Positions 8,675-18,368 are shown, numbered from the stretch's first letter. The stretch is DNA of 64,000 bases from Lachnospiraceae bacterium (GCA_022793065.1 JAAWCE010000046.1:1-64000); one strand, 5' to 3'. Made by a program: numbers and translations. Notes: generated by a model from the sequence alone, not told the origin.

Positions 8675-9552
8675 AATTATGGGTAAAAAGCTGATGTAAC
8701 GCCCTTTGATAATAAACTGACCATCGGCGCTGACCACTATAAGCATAAAAACAGATACCTTTTCTATGTAAAAAAGCTATAAATTTAAGGCCTTTTCGCT
8801 TCCAATTTTGACCACTTTTTTGACACCAAATAGTGTTTCTTACGAGGATTTTGAGTAAAAATTACGAAATTTAAGCATTGTTTGATTGGCTGATTCTATT
8901 TTTTAATTGACAAAACACATCTTGACGAATATAATTATTAATGTGTGATTCACCGATAAAGGTATTAGAGAATTACAGAATATTTTTTACCTATTTAGAC
9001 GCTTCGCAGATTAAGATAATCTGCGAATTTCTGCAAGTCTGCACGGAACGCACCCTTACGTGTAAGGGGTTATAAGAAAGAGAACGGCTGCAATAGGGCA
9101 AAGCGTCCTAAACCGCAGCAAAATGCAGAGCAGAGAAGCGTTGCTGATCAGATCATAAGGACAGTGTTTCAGATAAGTTTCTGCCCGGAGCGGAGATTTT
9201 ACCGAAGCAAGGGGGAGCTTTGCAAGTTAAGGCGTGCCATTGCAAAAATCGGACTGGAAAACGTGTTCATGATAAAACGGGCTGAAGGGTGCATGAAGTA
9301 TAAGGGCTGACGAGAAGCCCATGTCAGGCGCTGCCCGTGATAGAAAAATTGAAACGGCATTAGAAGGCAAATATAATGTTTGCGTATTGGGTATGCCAAG
9401 ACCTTGAGAACACAATTTTATTGTGACGTATCGGGGAGCGAAGCGGGGTCACCCCGCATCATCCAAAGGCTTTGCCTTGTGATGACCAATATATCTTATT
9501 TAAAAAATGAAATGCGTTGAGATAGCAAAATAAGAACAGGATAGTAACAGAA
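8675..9552. other. Intergenic remnant region before the glycan cluster
   Basis: There is no intact gene in nearly 900 bases. The left half is AT-rich. The right half is GC-richer and contains several hairpins: CCCTTAC/GTAAGGG at 9053-9068 and GCGGGG/CCCCGC at 9443-9457, the latter followed by AAGGC/GCCTT. A broken reading frame of about 70 codons (9100-9310) has no start. The mix suggests a decayed mobile element at the edge of the cluster. The promoter for the cluster must lie here or inside it, but I could not pick a convincing one. Confidence 0.4.
9005..9025. repeat. 21-bp palindrome, right copy (inverted)
   Basis: CGCAGATTA-AGA-TAATCTGCG is the inverted mate of the palindrome at 8654-8674. 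The two are about 350 bases apart and could be the ends of a small decayed element. Confidence 0.65.
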
Positions 9553-11046
9553 ATGAGAAAATCCCAGAAAAAGCAGGCGGAAGGTTTCATGGAGCTGCTG
9601 GAACAGGTTCATGAGGAAATCAGGAAAGCAATTGAAAATCAAACTATGCTTACCGCATTGGCTTTGTTGGCAGATTGTCAGGAGGGAGCCATAGCTTTAG
9701 GCGATTTGATTGAGAAAGCGGAAGGGGAAGACTGTAAAACCATAAAAACCCTGGAAGAATATTGTGAGTTGGTTTACAAGATTCATGAAGAGCTTGTACA
9801 TAAGAATACGGATAACCAAGAGATTTCCGCGAAAGTAAAAGGGAATCAAGCCAGTGGTGAAGATGCCGTTTGTGAAGACAACAAAAAGACATTCAATGAC
9901 AAGTCCGGACAGAAGGCGCAGGGAGCGATGGATGGGGTTATGATATATCAATCTCTCCAGGAAATGGGCCAAAGAATCAAGGACAGTATCCAAAATGATA
10001 TTAAGGTGCGTCTGGAAGTAGTATTTCTTCCTTATAAGGCTTCTATGTGGGACAGCCTGGAGAGCATCTGGAAGGCGGCGGAAGAGGACCCGGATTGTGA
10101 TGCGTATGTGTTGCCGATTCCTTATTATGATAAGAAGCCTGACGGAAGTTTTGGAGAACTCCATTATGAAGGCAGCCAATACCCGGATAATGTTCCTGTC
10201 ATATGGTATGAAAATTATGATTTTGGAATACATAAACCGGATATAATTTTCATTCATAATCCTTATGATGAATGTAATTTTGTCACAAGTGTGCATCCTT
10301 TTTTTTATTCTAAAAATCTAAAAGAGTACACGGATAATTTGGTATATGTACCTTATTTTATATTTTCGGAGGCTGAACCGGACGACGAGAAGGCAGTGGA
10401 AGAGATAACACATTTCTGTACCGTTCCAGGTGTGATTTATGCGGATAAGGTGATTGTGCAGTCTGAAAATATACGAAAAATCTATATAAAAGTTATGACA
10501 AAATTTATGGGCGGACAGCGGGGGTATGACAGAACGTACTGGGAGAAAAAAATACTGGGGCTGGGCTCACCGAAGATAGATAAGGTAAATGAAACGGAAC
10601 GAAGGGAGATAGAAGTTCCGGAGAATTGGCTGAAAGTCATTGACAAACCGGATGGGAGCCGGAAAAAAATTATTTTATATAATACTTGTGTGACAGCGCT
10701 GCTGCAGCACAATGAAAAATATTTGGAGAAAATGCAGAAGGTGTTCCATACCTTTTATGAAAACAGGGAAACGGTGGCGCTGCTTTGGCGGCCGCATCCT
10801 TTGTTTGGAACTACGGTGGAAGCCATGAGGCAGAATCTTCGGGCTGCTTATCAGGGAATCGTAGATAAGTATCTGGAAGAAGGTTGGGGGATTTATGACG
10901 ACACGGCTGATTTGAATCGTGCGATAGAGTTAAGCGATGGGTATTATGGGGACTGGAGCAGTGTGGTAACGCTGTATCAGGAAACAGGAAAGCCGGTGAT
11001 GATACAGACAGTGGAGAGTACAACGGAGCAGGATAATGCAGGATAA
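9553..11046 (+). CDS. CDP-glycerol glycerophosphotransferase-like protein
   Basis: The protein has 497 residues. The N-terminal 140 or so are a helical, charged region with a poorly conserved linker. From about 150 the protein resembles the CDP-glycerol:glycerophosphate transferase fold, with LEVVFLPYKASMWDSLESIW, then PDIIFIHNPYDE, VIWYENYDFG, LLWRPHPLFGTT and, near the end, SDGYYGDWSSVV. The WRPHP and D-x-SS motifs are typical of the nucleotide-binding half. It probably transfers glycerol-phosphate or a related group onto a glycan. It opens the plus-strand cluster and overlaps the next gene by 11 bases. Confidence 0.7.
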   Translation: MRKSQKKQAEGFMELLEQVHEEIRKAIENQTMLTALALLADCQEGAIALGDLIEKAEGEDCKTIKTLEEYCELVYKIHEELVHKNTDNQEISAKVKGNQASGEDAVCEDNKKTFNDKSGQKAQGAMDGVMIYQSLQEMGQRIKDSIQNDIKVRLEVVFLPYKASMWDSLESIWKAAEEDPDCDAYVLPIPYYDKKPDGSFGELHYEGSQYPDNVPVIWYENYDFGIHKPDIIFIHNPYDECNFVTSVHPFFYSKNLKEYTDNLVYVPYFIFSEAEPDDEKAVEEITHFCTVPGVIYADKVIVQSENIRKIYIKVMTKFMGGQRGYDRTYWEKKILGLGSPKIDKVNETERREIEVPENWLKVIDKPDGSRKKIILYNTCVTALLQHNEKYLEKMQKVFHTFYENRETVALLWRPHPLFGTTVEAMRQNLRAAYQGIVDKYLEEGWGIYDDTADLNRAIELSDGYYGDWSSVVTLYQETGKPVMIQTVESTTEQDNAG

Positions 11047-11614
11047 TTACATAAAAGAGCTGTTAAGCTGTTTGGAAAAAACAAGGATTTCAATCAGAGG
11101 GATGGAGCGTGAATTGTGTTTGGAAGAAGGCGTTGGAACACTTCTGGAACAATTTACCAATCACAAGAGAAAAGGTTCCCAATGTTTTTTTGTGGGAAAC
11201 GGGGGAAGCGCTGCAATTGCCAGCCATATGACGGCGGATTATATGAAAAACGGCGGTATGAATACGTATAGTCTGTATGACAGCGCGGTTACTACCTGCA
11301 TGGGAAATGACTACGGTTATGAGTTGGTATTTTCAAGACCGCTGGAATTTCTTGGAAGAGAAGGAGATTTGCTTGTGGCCATCAGCAGTTCCGGAAATTC
11401 CCGAAATATTCTCAACGCCATGTATGCGGCGGAGCATAAGAAAATGGAAGTCATTACTTTCACTGGATTTGAACCGGATAATATGGTAAGAAGAGCCGGT
11501 GATGTAAATGTATATGTACCGTCAGGAAAGTATGGAATGGTGGAATCCATTCACAATTTGATTTTGCAGCAGGTTGTGGATTTGATTATGGAAAGGGATG
11601 GGGTATCACTGTGA
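11036..11614 (+). CDS. gmhA: Phosphoheptose isomerase-like SIS protein
   Basis: The protein has 192 residues, the usual GmhA length. The SIS fold shows FVGNGGSAAIASHMTADY (about 52-69) and the serine-rich phosphate loop AISSSGNSRNIL, with a closing histidine-containing helix (VESIHNLILQQVVDL). GmhA converts sedoheptulose 7-phosphate to D-glycero-D-manno-heptose 7-phosphate. The next two pathway steps lie just downstream, which makes the heptose role much more likely than another SIS activity. The start overlaps the preceding gene and the end overlaps gmhB by four bases. Confidence 0.82.
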   Translation: MQDNYIKELLSCLEKTRISIRGMERELCLEEGVGTLLEQFTNHKRKGSQCFFVGNGGSAAIASHMTADYMKNGGMNTYSLYDSAVTTCMGNDYGYELVFSRPLEFLGREGDLLVAISSSGNSRNILNAMYAAEHKKMEVITFTGFEPDNMVRRAGDVNVYVPSGKYGMVESIHNLILQQVVDLIMERDGVSL

Positions 11615-12231
11615 AATGGAAAGCGGATATTCCATATCAGAAGAGTATTTTGGGGAAGAGACCGGCGGTGTTTCTTGACAGGGATGGAGTGCTTACAAGA
11701 GAGAAAAGTTATGTCAGAAGTATAGAGGAATTGGAGATTTTTCCTTATGCGGAAGAATGTATCCGCAGAATTCGGAACAAGGGATATTATGCCATTGTGG
11801 TGACAAATCAGAGTGGGGTGGCCAGAGGATATTTTACGGAAGAAACATTGCTTTCTATGAATCGCTATTTAAAGGAAAAAACAGGTGTGGACGCCGTCTA
11901 CTATTGCCCTCACTGTCAACAGGGAATGATGCCGAAATATGCCGTTTACTGTAATTGCAGAAAGCCGGGGACGGGGATGATTGAACGGGCTTGCGGTGAG
12001 TTTGAAATTGATATGGAACATTCTTACCTGGCAGGAGACCGGGCCTGTGATATCAGAATGGGAGAACAGGCCGGATTGAGGACAATTTTGCTGGAAAGCG
12101 GATATGGGTCTGAGAGATTGGAAGAAAAGGTAAAGCCGGATTACATAATGAAAGATCTTCGTGAATTTGTGGAATTTCTCTCTGAAAAAAATAGTTACGG
12201 GCATGAAAGAGAAGAAACGGTGCTGAAATAG
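11611..12231 (+). CDS. gmhB: D-glycero-D-manno-heptose 1,7-bisphosphate phosphatase
   Basis: The protein has 206 residues and starts at GTG, overlapping the gmhA stop. This HAD-IIIA phosphatase has the nucleophile/acid pair D23 and D25 in FLDRDGVLTR, the second motif VVTNQSGVARG, a zinc site C99-x-H101...C114-x-C116, and AGDRACDIRMG for the metal. It removes the 7-phosphate of heptose bisphosphate. The zinc loop separates GmhB from histidinol phosphatases. The stop codon lies within a dispersed repeat (12227-12325). Confidence 0.88.
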   Translation: MKWKADIPYQKSILGKRPAVFLDRDGVLTREKSYVRSIEELEIFPYAEECIRRIRNKGYYAIVVTNQSGVARGYFTEETLLSMNRYLKEKTGVDAVYYCPHCQQGMMPKYAVYCNCRKPGTGMIERACGEFEIDMEHSYLAGDRACDIRMGEQAGLRTILLESGYGSERLEEKVKPDYIMKDLREFVEFLSEKNSYGHEREETVLK

Positions 12232-12325
12232 TCCAGCGAAGATATGTCAAGAGGATATTTAAAAACGGTCTCGGAACGAGGGCGCCCGGAACAAGTTCCC
12301 GCTTGCAGGAACTGGAATAGGAGGA
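12227..12325 (+). repeat. Dispersed intergenic element A, copy 1
   Basis: From the gmhB stop to the next ribosome site the sequence closely matches 57673-57747 (AATAGTCCAGC..AAGA.ATGTCAAGAG..ATTTAAAAAC.GTCTCG, then ACTGGAATAGGA). It folds into CTCG/CGAG and AGTTCC/GGAACT hairpins. The end of the element supplies the AGGAGG site of the next gene. Confidence 0.6.
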
Positions 12326-12329
12326 CAAA

Positions 12330-13316
12330 ATGGTTTCATTGGTAACAGGGGGATGTGGGTTTATCGGTTCACATATGGTTGACCGCTTGCTGAAGGAAGG
12401 TCATGAAGTGCGTGTGATTGACAACTGGACAACAGGAAGACCGGAAAATCTTGCACATCAAAAAGAAAATGAACGACTTACCATTCATCACATGGACATT
12501 AGGAATAGGGAGGAAATAGAACCCATATTTCAGGGAGTGGATTATGTATTTCACTTTGCGGCGCTGGCAGACATTGTGCCGTCAATTCAACGTCCATGGG
12601 ATTATTATTCCTCTAATGTATTGGGAACTTATCATGTGGTGGAATGTGCGAAAAATGCCGGCGTCAAAAAGCTGGTATATGCGGCATCTTCTTCCTGTTA
12701 TGGAATTCCGGACGAATACCCTACAAAAGAATCGGCAGAGATTCGGCCTCAGTATCCCTACGCGCTGACAAAGCGGTTGGGGGAAGAAACGGTACTTCAC
12801 TGGGGGCAGGTTTACGGTCTTCCGGTGGTAACACTGCGGCTGTTCAATGTCTATGGCACCAGGTCCAGGACATCAGGAACTTACGGCGCAGTTTTTGGTG
12901 TGTTTCTTGCCCAAAAATTGGCCGGGAAACCTTTTACGGTAGTAGGAGACGGAACACAGACCAGAGATTTTACTTATGTGACCGATATTGCGGATGCCTT
13001 TTATACGGCGGCCGTGTCGGATGTGGTTCAGGATACTTTTAATGTGGGAAGCGGAGGTACTTATTCGGTAAATCGTCTGTGCGAGCTGCTTGGAGGGGAG
13101 ATTACCCATATACCCAAACGGCCGGGAGAACCGGATTGCACCTTTGCGGATACCGCCAGAATTCAGGAGAAATTGGGCTGGAAGGCAAAAGTTACATTTG
13201 AAGAAGGGGTGCAAATGGTACTGGATCATATTGAGTACTGGAGGGAAGCACCGGTTTGGACCCCGGAAAGTATCGGTACGGCTACGGAGGATTGGTTTAA
13301 ATATTTGGGGGAATAA
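12330..13316 (+). CDS. NAD-dependent sugar epimerase/dehydratase (SDR)
   Basis: The protein has 328 residues. The extended SDR fold shows the NAD loop TGGCGFIGSHMVD (6-18), FHFAALAD, the catalytic serines in AASSSCYG, YxxxK in YPYALTKR, and the sugar-binding RDFTYVTDIADAF. It looks like a UDP-hexose 4-epimerase/GalE-WbpP relative. Because it sits between gmhB and the heptose kinase/nucleotidyltransferase, it could act on a nucleotide-heptose. The exact substrate cannot be read from the sequence. The ribosome site AGGAGG comes from the repeat upstream. Confidence 0.85.
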   Translation: MVSLVTGGCGFIGSHMVDRLLKEGHEVRVIDNWTTGRPENLAHQKENERLTIHHMDIRNREEIEPIFQGVDYVFHFAALADIVPSIQRPWDYYSSNVLGTYHVVECAKNAGVKKLVYAASSSCYGIPDEYPTKESAEIRPQYPYALTKRLGEETVLHWGQVYGLPVVTLRLFNVYGTRSRTSGTYGAVFGVFLAQKLAGKPFTVVGDGTQTRDFTYVTDIADAFYTAAVSDVVQDTFNVGSGGTYSVNRLCELLGGEITHIPKRPGEPDCTFADTARIQEKLGWKAKVTFEEGVQMVLDHIEYWREAPVWTPESIGTATEDWFKYLGE

Positions 13317-13344
13317 AGATATCAGGCAATAGGAAGGATAGCAT

Positions 13345-14877
13345 ATGGGCAGGATTGTCACAAAGGAAGAATTTAAATCAAAAATCAGACCGGCGCTGAA
13401 GGCGCAAAATCAGACCATTGCGCTGTGCCATGGTGTATTTGACCTGGTGCATCCGGGCCATATGATTCATTTTGAGCAGGCTGGCAAAATGGCGGATGTG
13501 TTGGTGGTATCCGTCACAGCAGCGGAATATGTCAGGAAGGGACCCGGAAGACCGTATTTTAGCGATGAAATGCGTCTTAAGTTTTTAAGTGCCATTGAAC
13601 ATATTGATTATGTGCTGCTTTCGGAAGGCTATACCGTGGATGATGTGGTAGAGACAGTGGAACCTGATATTTATGTCAAGGGAAGCGAGTATGCTGACGA
13701 AGGGGCGGATCTAACCGGGAAAATCAGAGAAGAAAGAGAACTTGTGGAAAGGCACGGCGGAAGAATACAGTATACCGGAGGTCAGGTGTACAGCTCCACT
13801 AAGCTGATTAATACTGCAATGTCAGGATTGTCCGAAGAAGTCAGACGCTATATGGAAGAATTTAATTCCAGACATTCTATGGAAGAAATTCTGAAATATG
13901 CTCAGGATGCGGAAAAGCTGAAAGTATTAGTGGTTGGTGATGTCATTGTAGACAAATATACATATTGCAGTGTTCAGGGATTGATGAGTAAAGATATGGG
14001 GTACTCGGCGCGGCTGAGGACAACGGAAGAGTATTTTGGAGGAGCTGCTGCAGTGGCAAGGCATTTGGCCAGCTTTTCGGATGATGTGACGCTGATGTCC
14101 ATTATCGGAAACGAAGAAGAAATGCGTCTGAAGCTTTTTGACCAGGTTTCTGAACAGATACAGTTAAAGCTCACTTACAGTGCGGAATTTCCGACCATAG
14201 TAAAACATCGATACCTGACACGGAATGCAAAAAGAGAGGAATATAAGAAAATCTTTGCCATAACCAATATTCCGGAAAAAATGTGTTTTGATGAAGAAGC
14301 CAGGCAAAAATTTAAAGAACGATTGAGGGAAAAGATTGAATCTTATGATGTAGTATTTCTGTGCGATTTCGGAAATGGTCTGGTGGACAGTGAGATTATG
14401 GATATCGTTCAAAAAGGCGCTAAATATTTGGTGTTAAACTGCCAGACAAATTCATCCAATTATGGGCGGAATATTATTACCAAATATACCCGTTCCGATG
14501 CGTTTTCGCTGGACCAGACGGAATTGAAGTTGGCGTATCCGGCAATGGGCGACGATGAGAATGGAGCATTAAGAGCGTTGGGAGAGCACATGGGAGGCAG
14601 AGGATGGCTGACCAGAGGTTCCATGGGGGCGCAGGGGATAGAAGGGTGTGCAATAGATACCTGTCCGGCGTTTACACTGGCGGTAAAAGATACTGTGGGC
14701 GCAGGGGATGCGTTTCTTTCCGTGGCGGGGATTTTCTCTGCGGCGGGTGCGCCGGTTGAAGTAGGGACTTTTATGGGGAATATTGGCGGCGCGCTGGGAA
14801 GCAATATCATAGGAAATAAAGAAGCAGTGGAGAAGGTGAATGTATTGAAATACGTACATACACTTATGAATATATAG
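13345..14877 (+). CDS. hldE: Bifunctional nucleotidyltransferase/PfkB heptose kinase, reversed domain order
   Basis: The protein has 510 residues. The N-terminal domain (about 20-165) is a cytidylyltransferase-fold enzyme with HxGH (H36-P-G-H39, in HGVFDLVHPGHM) and YSSTKLIN. The C-terminal domain (about 188-510) is a PfkB sugar kinase with VVGDVIVDKY, GGAAAVARHLA and the catalytic DTVGAGDAF (449-457). E. coli HldE has the same two activities in the opposite order, kinase first. With GmhA and GmhB next door it should phosphorylate heptose 7-phosphate at C1 and later add a nucleotide, giving ADP- (or another NDP-) heptose. Confidence 0.85.
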   Translation: MGRIVTKEEFKSKIRPALKAQNQTIALCHGVFDLVHPGHMIHFEQAGKMADVLVVSVTAAEYVRKGPGRPYFSDEMRLKFLSAIEHIDYVLLSEGYTVDDVVETVEPDIYVKGSEYADEGADLTGKIREERELVERHGGRIQYTGGQVYSSTKLINTAMSGLSEEVRRYMEEFNSRHSMEEILKYAQDAEKLKVLVVGDVIVDKYTYCSVQGLMSKDMGYSARLRTTEEYFGGAAAVARHLASFSDDVTLMSIIGNEEEMRLKLFDQVSEQIQLKLTYSAEFPTIVKHRYLTRNAKREEYKKIFAITNIPEKMCFDEEARQKFKERLREKIESYDVVFLCDFGNGLVDSEIMDIVQKGAKYLVLNCQTNSSNYGRNIITKYTRSDAFSLDQTELKLAYPAMGDDENGALRALGEHMGGRGWLTRGSMGAQGIEGCAIDTCPAFTLAVKDTVGAGDAFLSVAGIFSAAGAPVEVGTFMGNIGGALGSNIIGNKEAVEKVNVLKYVHTLMNI

Positions 14878-14909
14878 TTGATTTTATAATTGGAGGTGTG
14901 GCTGCGGAT

Positions 14910-15971
14910 ATGGCGGAGAATATCAGAATGGATTCTCACAAATTAATTTATCATCCGGAAACGGTGGCAAGATGGCTGAAAGGGGAAAATATTTATCCCA
15001 TTGAAATAGAAATATCCCCCAGTGGGGCATGTAATCACAGATGTGTGTTCTGTGCGGTGGATTATGTGGGGTATCGTCCTGACTTTTTGGATAAAAACAT
15101 CATTCTTCGTGATATTGCGCAGATGAGTAAGAAGGGGTTGAAAAGTGTTATATGCTCAGGAGAAGGAGAACCCCTTCTAAATAAGGACATGCCCGAAATT
15201 GCAAATGGAATCAGGGCATGTGGCGTGGATGTGGCAATGAGTACCAACGGCGCTTTGTTTACTAAGGAAAAGGCGGAGGAATGCCTGGGGGCATTTACAT
15301 GGATTCGTTTCAGTGTAGCCAGCATGGAAGAGGAATCTTATAACAGTATTCAAAGAGGACAGACCGGAGACTTAGACAAAGTAAAAGCAAATCTTGCGGA
15401 GGCAGTTGGGCTGAAACGGGATCAGAAATTTAGGACGACTTTGGGGGTTCAGTGTCTGCTCATGCCTGAAAATATGGGACAACTGCCTCAAATGGCAAAG
15501 CAACTGCGTCAGATTGGCGTGGACTATTTTACGATTAAGCCTTATTCGCAGCATCTTCACAGCGGAAATACCTTTCAGATAGATTATAGTACAATGCTGG
15601 AATTGGAACAGGAAATCCGGGAGTATGCCACAGAAGATTTTCAGATTTATTTTAGGGCAAATGCAATGAAGAAGATGCGCCATGAAAAATGTTATAAGCA
15701 ATGTTACGGGCTTCCATTTATGACGCACATTGATGCCAGAGGAAATGTATGGCCCTGTGTGGCTCATATCGGCACAGAGGAATTTTGTTATGGCAATATT
15801 TATGAACAAACCTTTGAAGAGATTTGGGAAGGCCGCAGACGCGGAGAGATTACGGAGAAATTGAACAGCCTTGATATTAATAAAGTGTGCAGAGAGGCAT
15901 GCAGGCTGGACGAGATGAATCGGTATTTAAATGAGTTAAAGCATCCGGGCGAACATATCAATTTTATATAA
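14910..15971 (+). CDS. Radical SAM/SPASM enzyme, first of a tandem pair
   Basis: The protein has 353 residues. The radical SAM cluster is C41-x3-C45-x2-C48 (GACNHRCVFC), followed by SGEGEPLLN, the GGEP-like SAM motif. The C-terminal cysteines (MRHEKCYKQCYG, WPCVAHIG, VCREACRLDE) form a SPASM-type auxiliary iron-sulfur site. I chose the ATG at 14910 because the GTG at 14898 lies only one base after the GGAGG. The product and the next one share cysteine positions and the ending HINFI, so they are paralogs. They probably modify a sugar or a peptide made in the cluster; the reaction is unknown. Confidence 0.83.
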   Translation: MAENIRMDSHKLIYHPETVARWLKGENIYPIEIEISPSGACNHRCVFCAVDYVGYRPDFLDKNIILRDIAQMSKKGLKSVICSGEGEPLLNKDMPEIANGIRACGVDVAMSTNGALFTKEKAEECLGAFTWIRFSVASMEEESYNSIQRGQTGDLDKVKANLAEAVGLKRDQKFRTTLGVQCLLMPENMGQLPQMAKQLRQIGVDYFTIKPYSQHLHSGNTFQIDYSTMLELEQEIREYATEDFQIYFRANAMKKMRHEKCYKQCYGLPFMTHIDARGNVWPCVAHIGTEEFCYGNIYEQTFEEIWEGRRRGEITEKLNSLDINKVCREACRLDEMNRYLNELKHPGEHINFI

Positions 15972-15983
15972 CAGGAGAGATAG

Positions 15984-17054
15984 ATGGAAAAGGCAACACC
16001 CTATAGTAATTTAAAAATATTTGCACATGCACAGGCCCTTGAAGATATAGGAGCGGAAAAAAGAATTGCGCCTATTTATATACGCATTAAGCCCACTAAT
16101 TATTGCAACCATAAATGTTATTATTGCAGTTATGCGGATAGTGCGCTTGGTTTACGGGATTCTGTCAACAGGCAGGATCAGATTCCTCAGGAGAAAATGC
16201 GGGAAATTATCAGTGATATTTCCCATATGGGGGTAAAAGCGGTGACTTTCAGCGGAGGCGGGGAACCGTTGGTATATCCATATATTGTTGAAACCATGAG
16301 AAGCGTATTGGAGGCGGGAATCGATTTGTCCATTATTACAAACGGACAGTTGCTTAAGGGAGAAAGGGCGGAAGTGCTCACGGACGCTAAATGGGTCAGA
16401 ATATCCTTTGACTCTGCGGACGCGGAAACCTATGCGAAGGTCAGACAGCTGCCTTTGGAAGCTTTTGACGAGGTATGCGATAATATTCAAAAGTTTTCCC
16501 AAATGAAAAAGGCAGGATGCGAGCTGGGAATCAATTTTGTCATAAATCATGAAAACGCAGGACAAGTATATCGGATGGCGGAACTGGTAAAAGAATTAGG
16601 GGCCAATCATATAAAATATACGGCCCGTGTCACAAAGGATTTGTTTGCTTATCATGAGCCGTTTCAGAAAGATGTAGTTGAGCAGATACACAGGGCAAAG
16701 TCCAAACTTGAGGGGGAAGGGTTCAGAATTATCAATAAATATGAAAGTGACTTCGACTCTGTGTTGGTATTCCATCGTTGTTATGATAAATGCTATGTGA
16801 ACAGAATTTTTACAGTCATAGCGGCGGACAGTAGGGTGTATTTTTGTCATGATAAGGCATATGTGGAAGAGGGTGTGGTAGGGGATTTGAAAAATCAGTC
16901 TTTTCAGGAATTATGGTTTTCGGAAGAGACGGTGAAACGATATCAGGAATTTAATCCTGAGAAGGAATGTAATCATCATTGTGTCTATGACGACAGAAAT
17001 GAATTGCTCAATACTTTTTATAGCTTGGATAGAAAGCATATTAATTTTATTTGA
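15984..17054 (+). CDS. Radical SAM/SPASM enzyme, second of a tandem pair
   Basis: The protein has 356 residues. Its cluster C41-x3-C45-x2-C48 (NYCNHKCYYCSY) is at exactly the same positions as in the upstream paralog. FSGGGEPLVYP contacts SAM. The C-terminal half has auxiliary cysteines (HRCYDKCYVNR, VYFCHDKAYV, KECNHHCVYDD) and the same last five residues, HINFI. It starts 12 bases after the first gene with an AGGAGA site. Two similar radical SAM enzymes in tandem suggest successive or heteromeric steps, such as epimerisation or dehydration of a sugar. Confidence 0.83.
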   Translation: MEKATPYSNLKIFAHAQALEDIGAEKRIAPIYIRIKPTNYCNHKCYYCSYADSALGLRDSVNRQDQIPQEKMREIISDISHMGVKAVTFSGGGEPLVYPYIVETMRSVLEAGIDLSIITNGQLLKGERAEVLTDAKWVRISFDSADAETYAKVRQLPLEAFDEVCDNIQKFSQMKKAGCELGINFVINHENAGQVYRMAELVKELGANHIKYTARVTKDLFAYHEPFQKDVVEQIHRAKSKLEGEGFRIINKYESDFDSVLVFHRCYDKCYVNRIFTVIAADSRVYFCHDKAYVEEGVVGDLKNQSFQELWFSEETVKRYQEFNPEKECNHHCVYDDRNELLNTFYSLDRKHINFI

Positions 17055-17147
17055 TATGGGGCGATGTGCTTTGGGACAAATAGAAATGTTACAGCTAAAG
17101 GTAGAAATGCGAAGCAAGAAAAACAGCGTGGAGGACTTTTTAATCAT

Positions 17148-18288
17148 ATGAAGAATGATTATTTAGAGTATTATGGCAAACATCATATCTCTCCAGTAAA
17201 ACAGGATATCAAAGATTTGGAAAGACATTATGAACGGCGCAGAAAGCTGTACAGGCAATGTGGAATTCCAGTGATAGCTTTCAGAAATGCTGAAATATTG
17301 GAAGTTGGACCGGGAGGCGGATATAATACGCTGGCTTTTTTTCACTGGGGAAGCAAGCATGTGGATTTAGTGGAAGCAAATCCGAAAGGAATTGAGGATA
17401 TGCGAGAACTTTTCGCAGAGAATGTCATAGATGAAAACAAATATCAAATTTTTCCCTGTATGGTTGAAAATTATCAGACAGGTAAGAAATATGACATTGT
17501 GGTTGCGGAAGGATTTTTGCCTAATTTATATAATCAAAAAGAAATAATTAGCAAGCTGAAGTCGCTGACAGCAGAAAATGGGATTGTGATTGTTACATGT
17601 TCCGAAGACGTGGGCTTTTTTATTGAAATTATGAAGAGACTGATTGGGGGGGGGTATGGCCGCGGACATAGGAGAATACGACAAGAAAGTGGAGTATTTA
17701 ACCAGTCTTTTTGCACCACAGTTAGCGAGGTTGAAAGGCGTATCCAGAAGTCCTAAAGAGTGGGTGCAAGACCAGATTTTGAATCCGGCGGCTGTCAATG
17801 GAACAGAGTTGACTTTAACACAGGCGATTGCTTATTTTGGAGACGAATTTGATGTATTGGGTTCTTCACCGGGAATGTTTACGGATTATTCCTGGTATAA
17901 GGATATAGAGTATGGTTATAAAAAGGATTATCAAAGTCAATTTGAGAGGAAAAGATTAAGTTTACTTATGGCGGGAATACCAGAAGTACTTGTGTCTGTG
18001 GAACAGGCAGAAATTTTGGTTCGACAAATCAAAAAAATAAAAAGATTGGAATCTGAATATGAAAAAACTTCTGATATGACAAAGATAAGTGATATCCTGG
18101 AAGAAATGTATGCAATGGAGCAAGTTTTAAAAGATAATTTTAATAAGGCTTTTTTAGAAGTTTTTTGTGAAATCAAAGAAATACTTTCGATTCTCTTAAA
18201 AGAGAACAAAGTTGAAATGGAAAAGTTCCCTCACTTTTTCAAAGCATTTGGCAGGACACAACAATATATCAGTTTTGTAAGGAAATAA
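17148..18288 (+). CDS. SAM-dependent methyltransferase, out of frame at a G9 tract (phase-variable, OFF)
   Basis: The gene is split into two overlapping frames. The first (17148-17756; ATG after GGAGG) has the SAM motif ILEVGPGGGYNT and the VEANPKG acidic loop. It reads through a run of nine G (17646-17654) into a nonsense tail. The second (from 17656 to 18288) carries the C-terminal part (MAADIGEYDKKVEYL...). Removing one G joins them into a single protein of about 379 residues, ...KRLIGGG-MAADIGEYD.... The break is exactly at the homopolymer, so the gene is best read as a contingency gene in the OFF state. A coiled-coil-like helical region near 18030-18180 follows. Confidence 0.75.
17646..17654 (+). 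repeat. G9 tract (contingency site, gene OFF)
   Basis: Nine consecutive G in the context ATT-G9-TATG. G8 would restore the methyltransferase frame. Confidence 0.85.
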
Positions 18289-18368
18289 TTAAGAAAGAAA
18301 TAGGGCTGTATAAGAGGTTTTAGCACAGTACGACAGAGTGCAGGGGAATTCAGAAACGCGAAGGGAAT

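Noticed and set aside
9199-9415. Minus-strand reading frames in the remnant region
   Set aside because: No ribosome site, low coding character, and overlapping hairpins.
9443-9457. GC hairpin as terminator or CRISPR-like repeat
   Set aside because: No T run and no repeated spacing. No CRISPR array is seen anywhere in the window.
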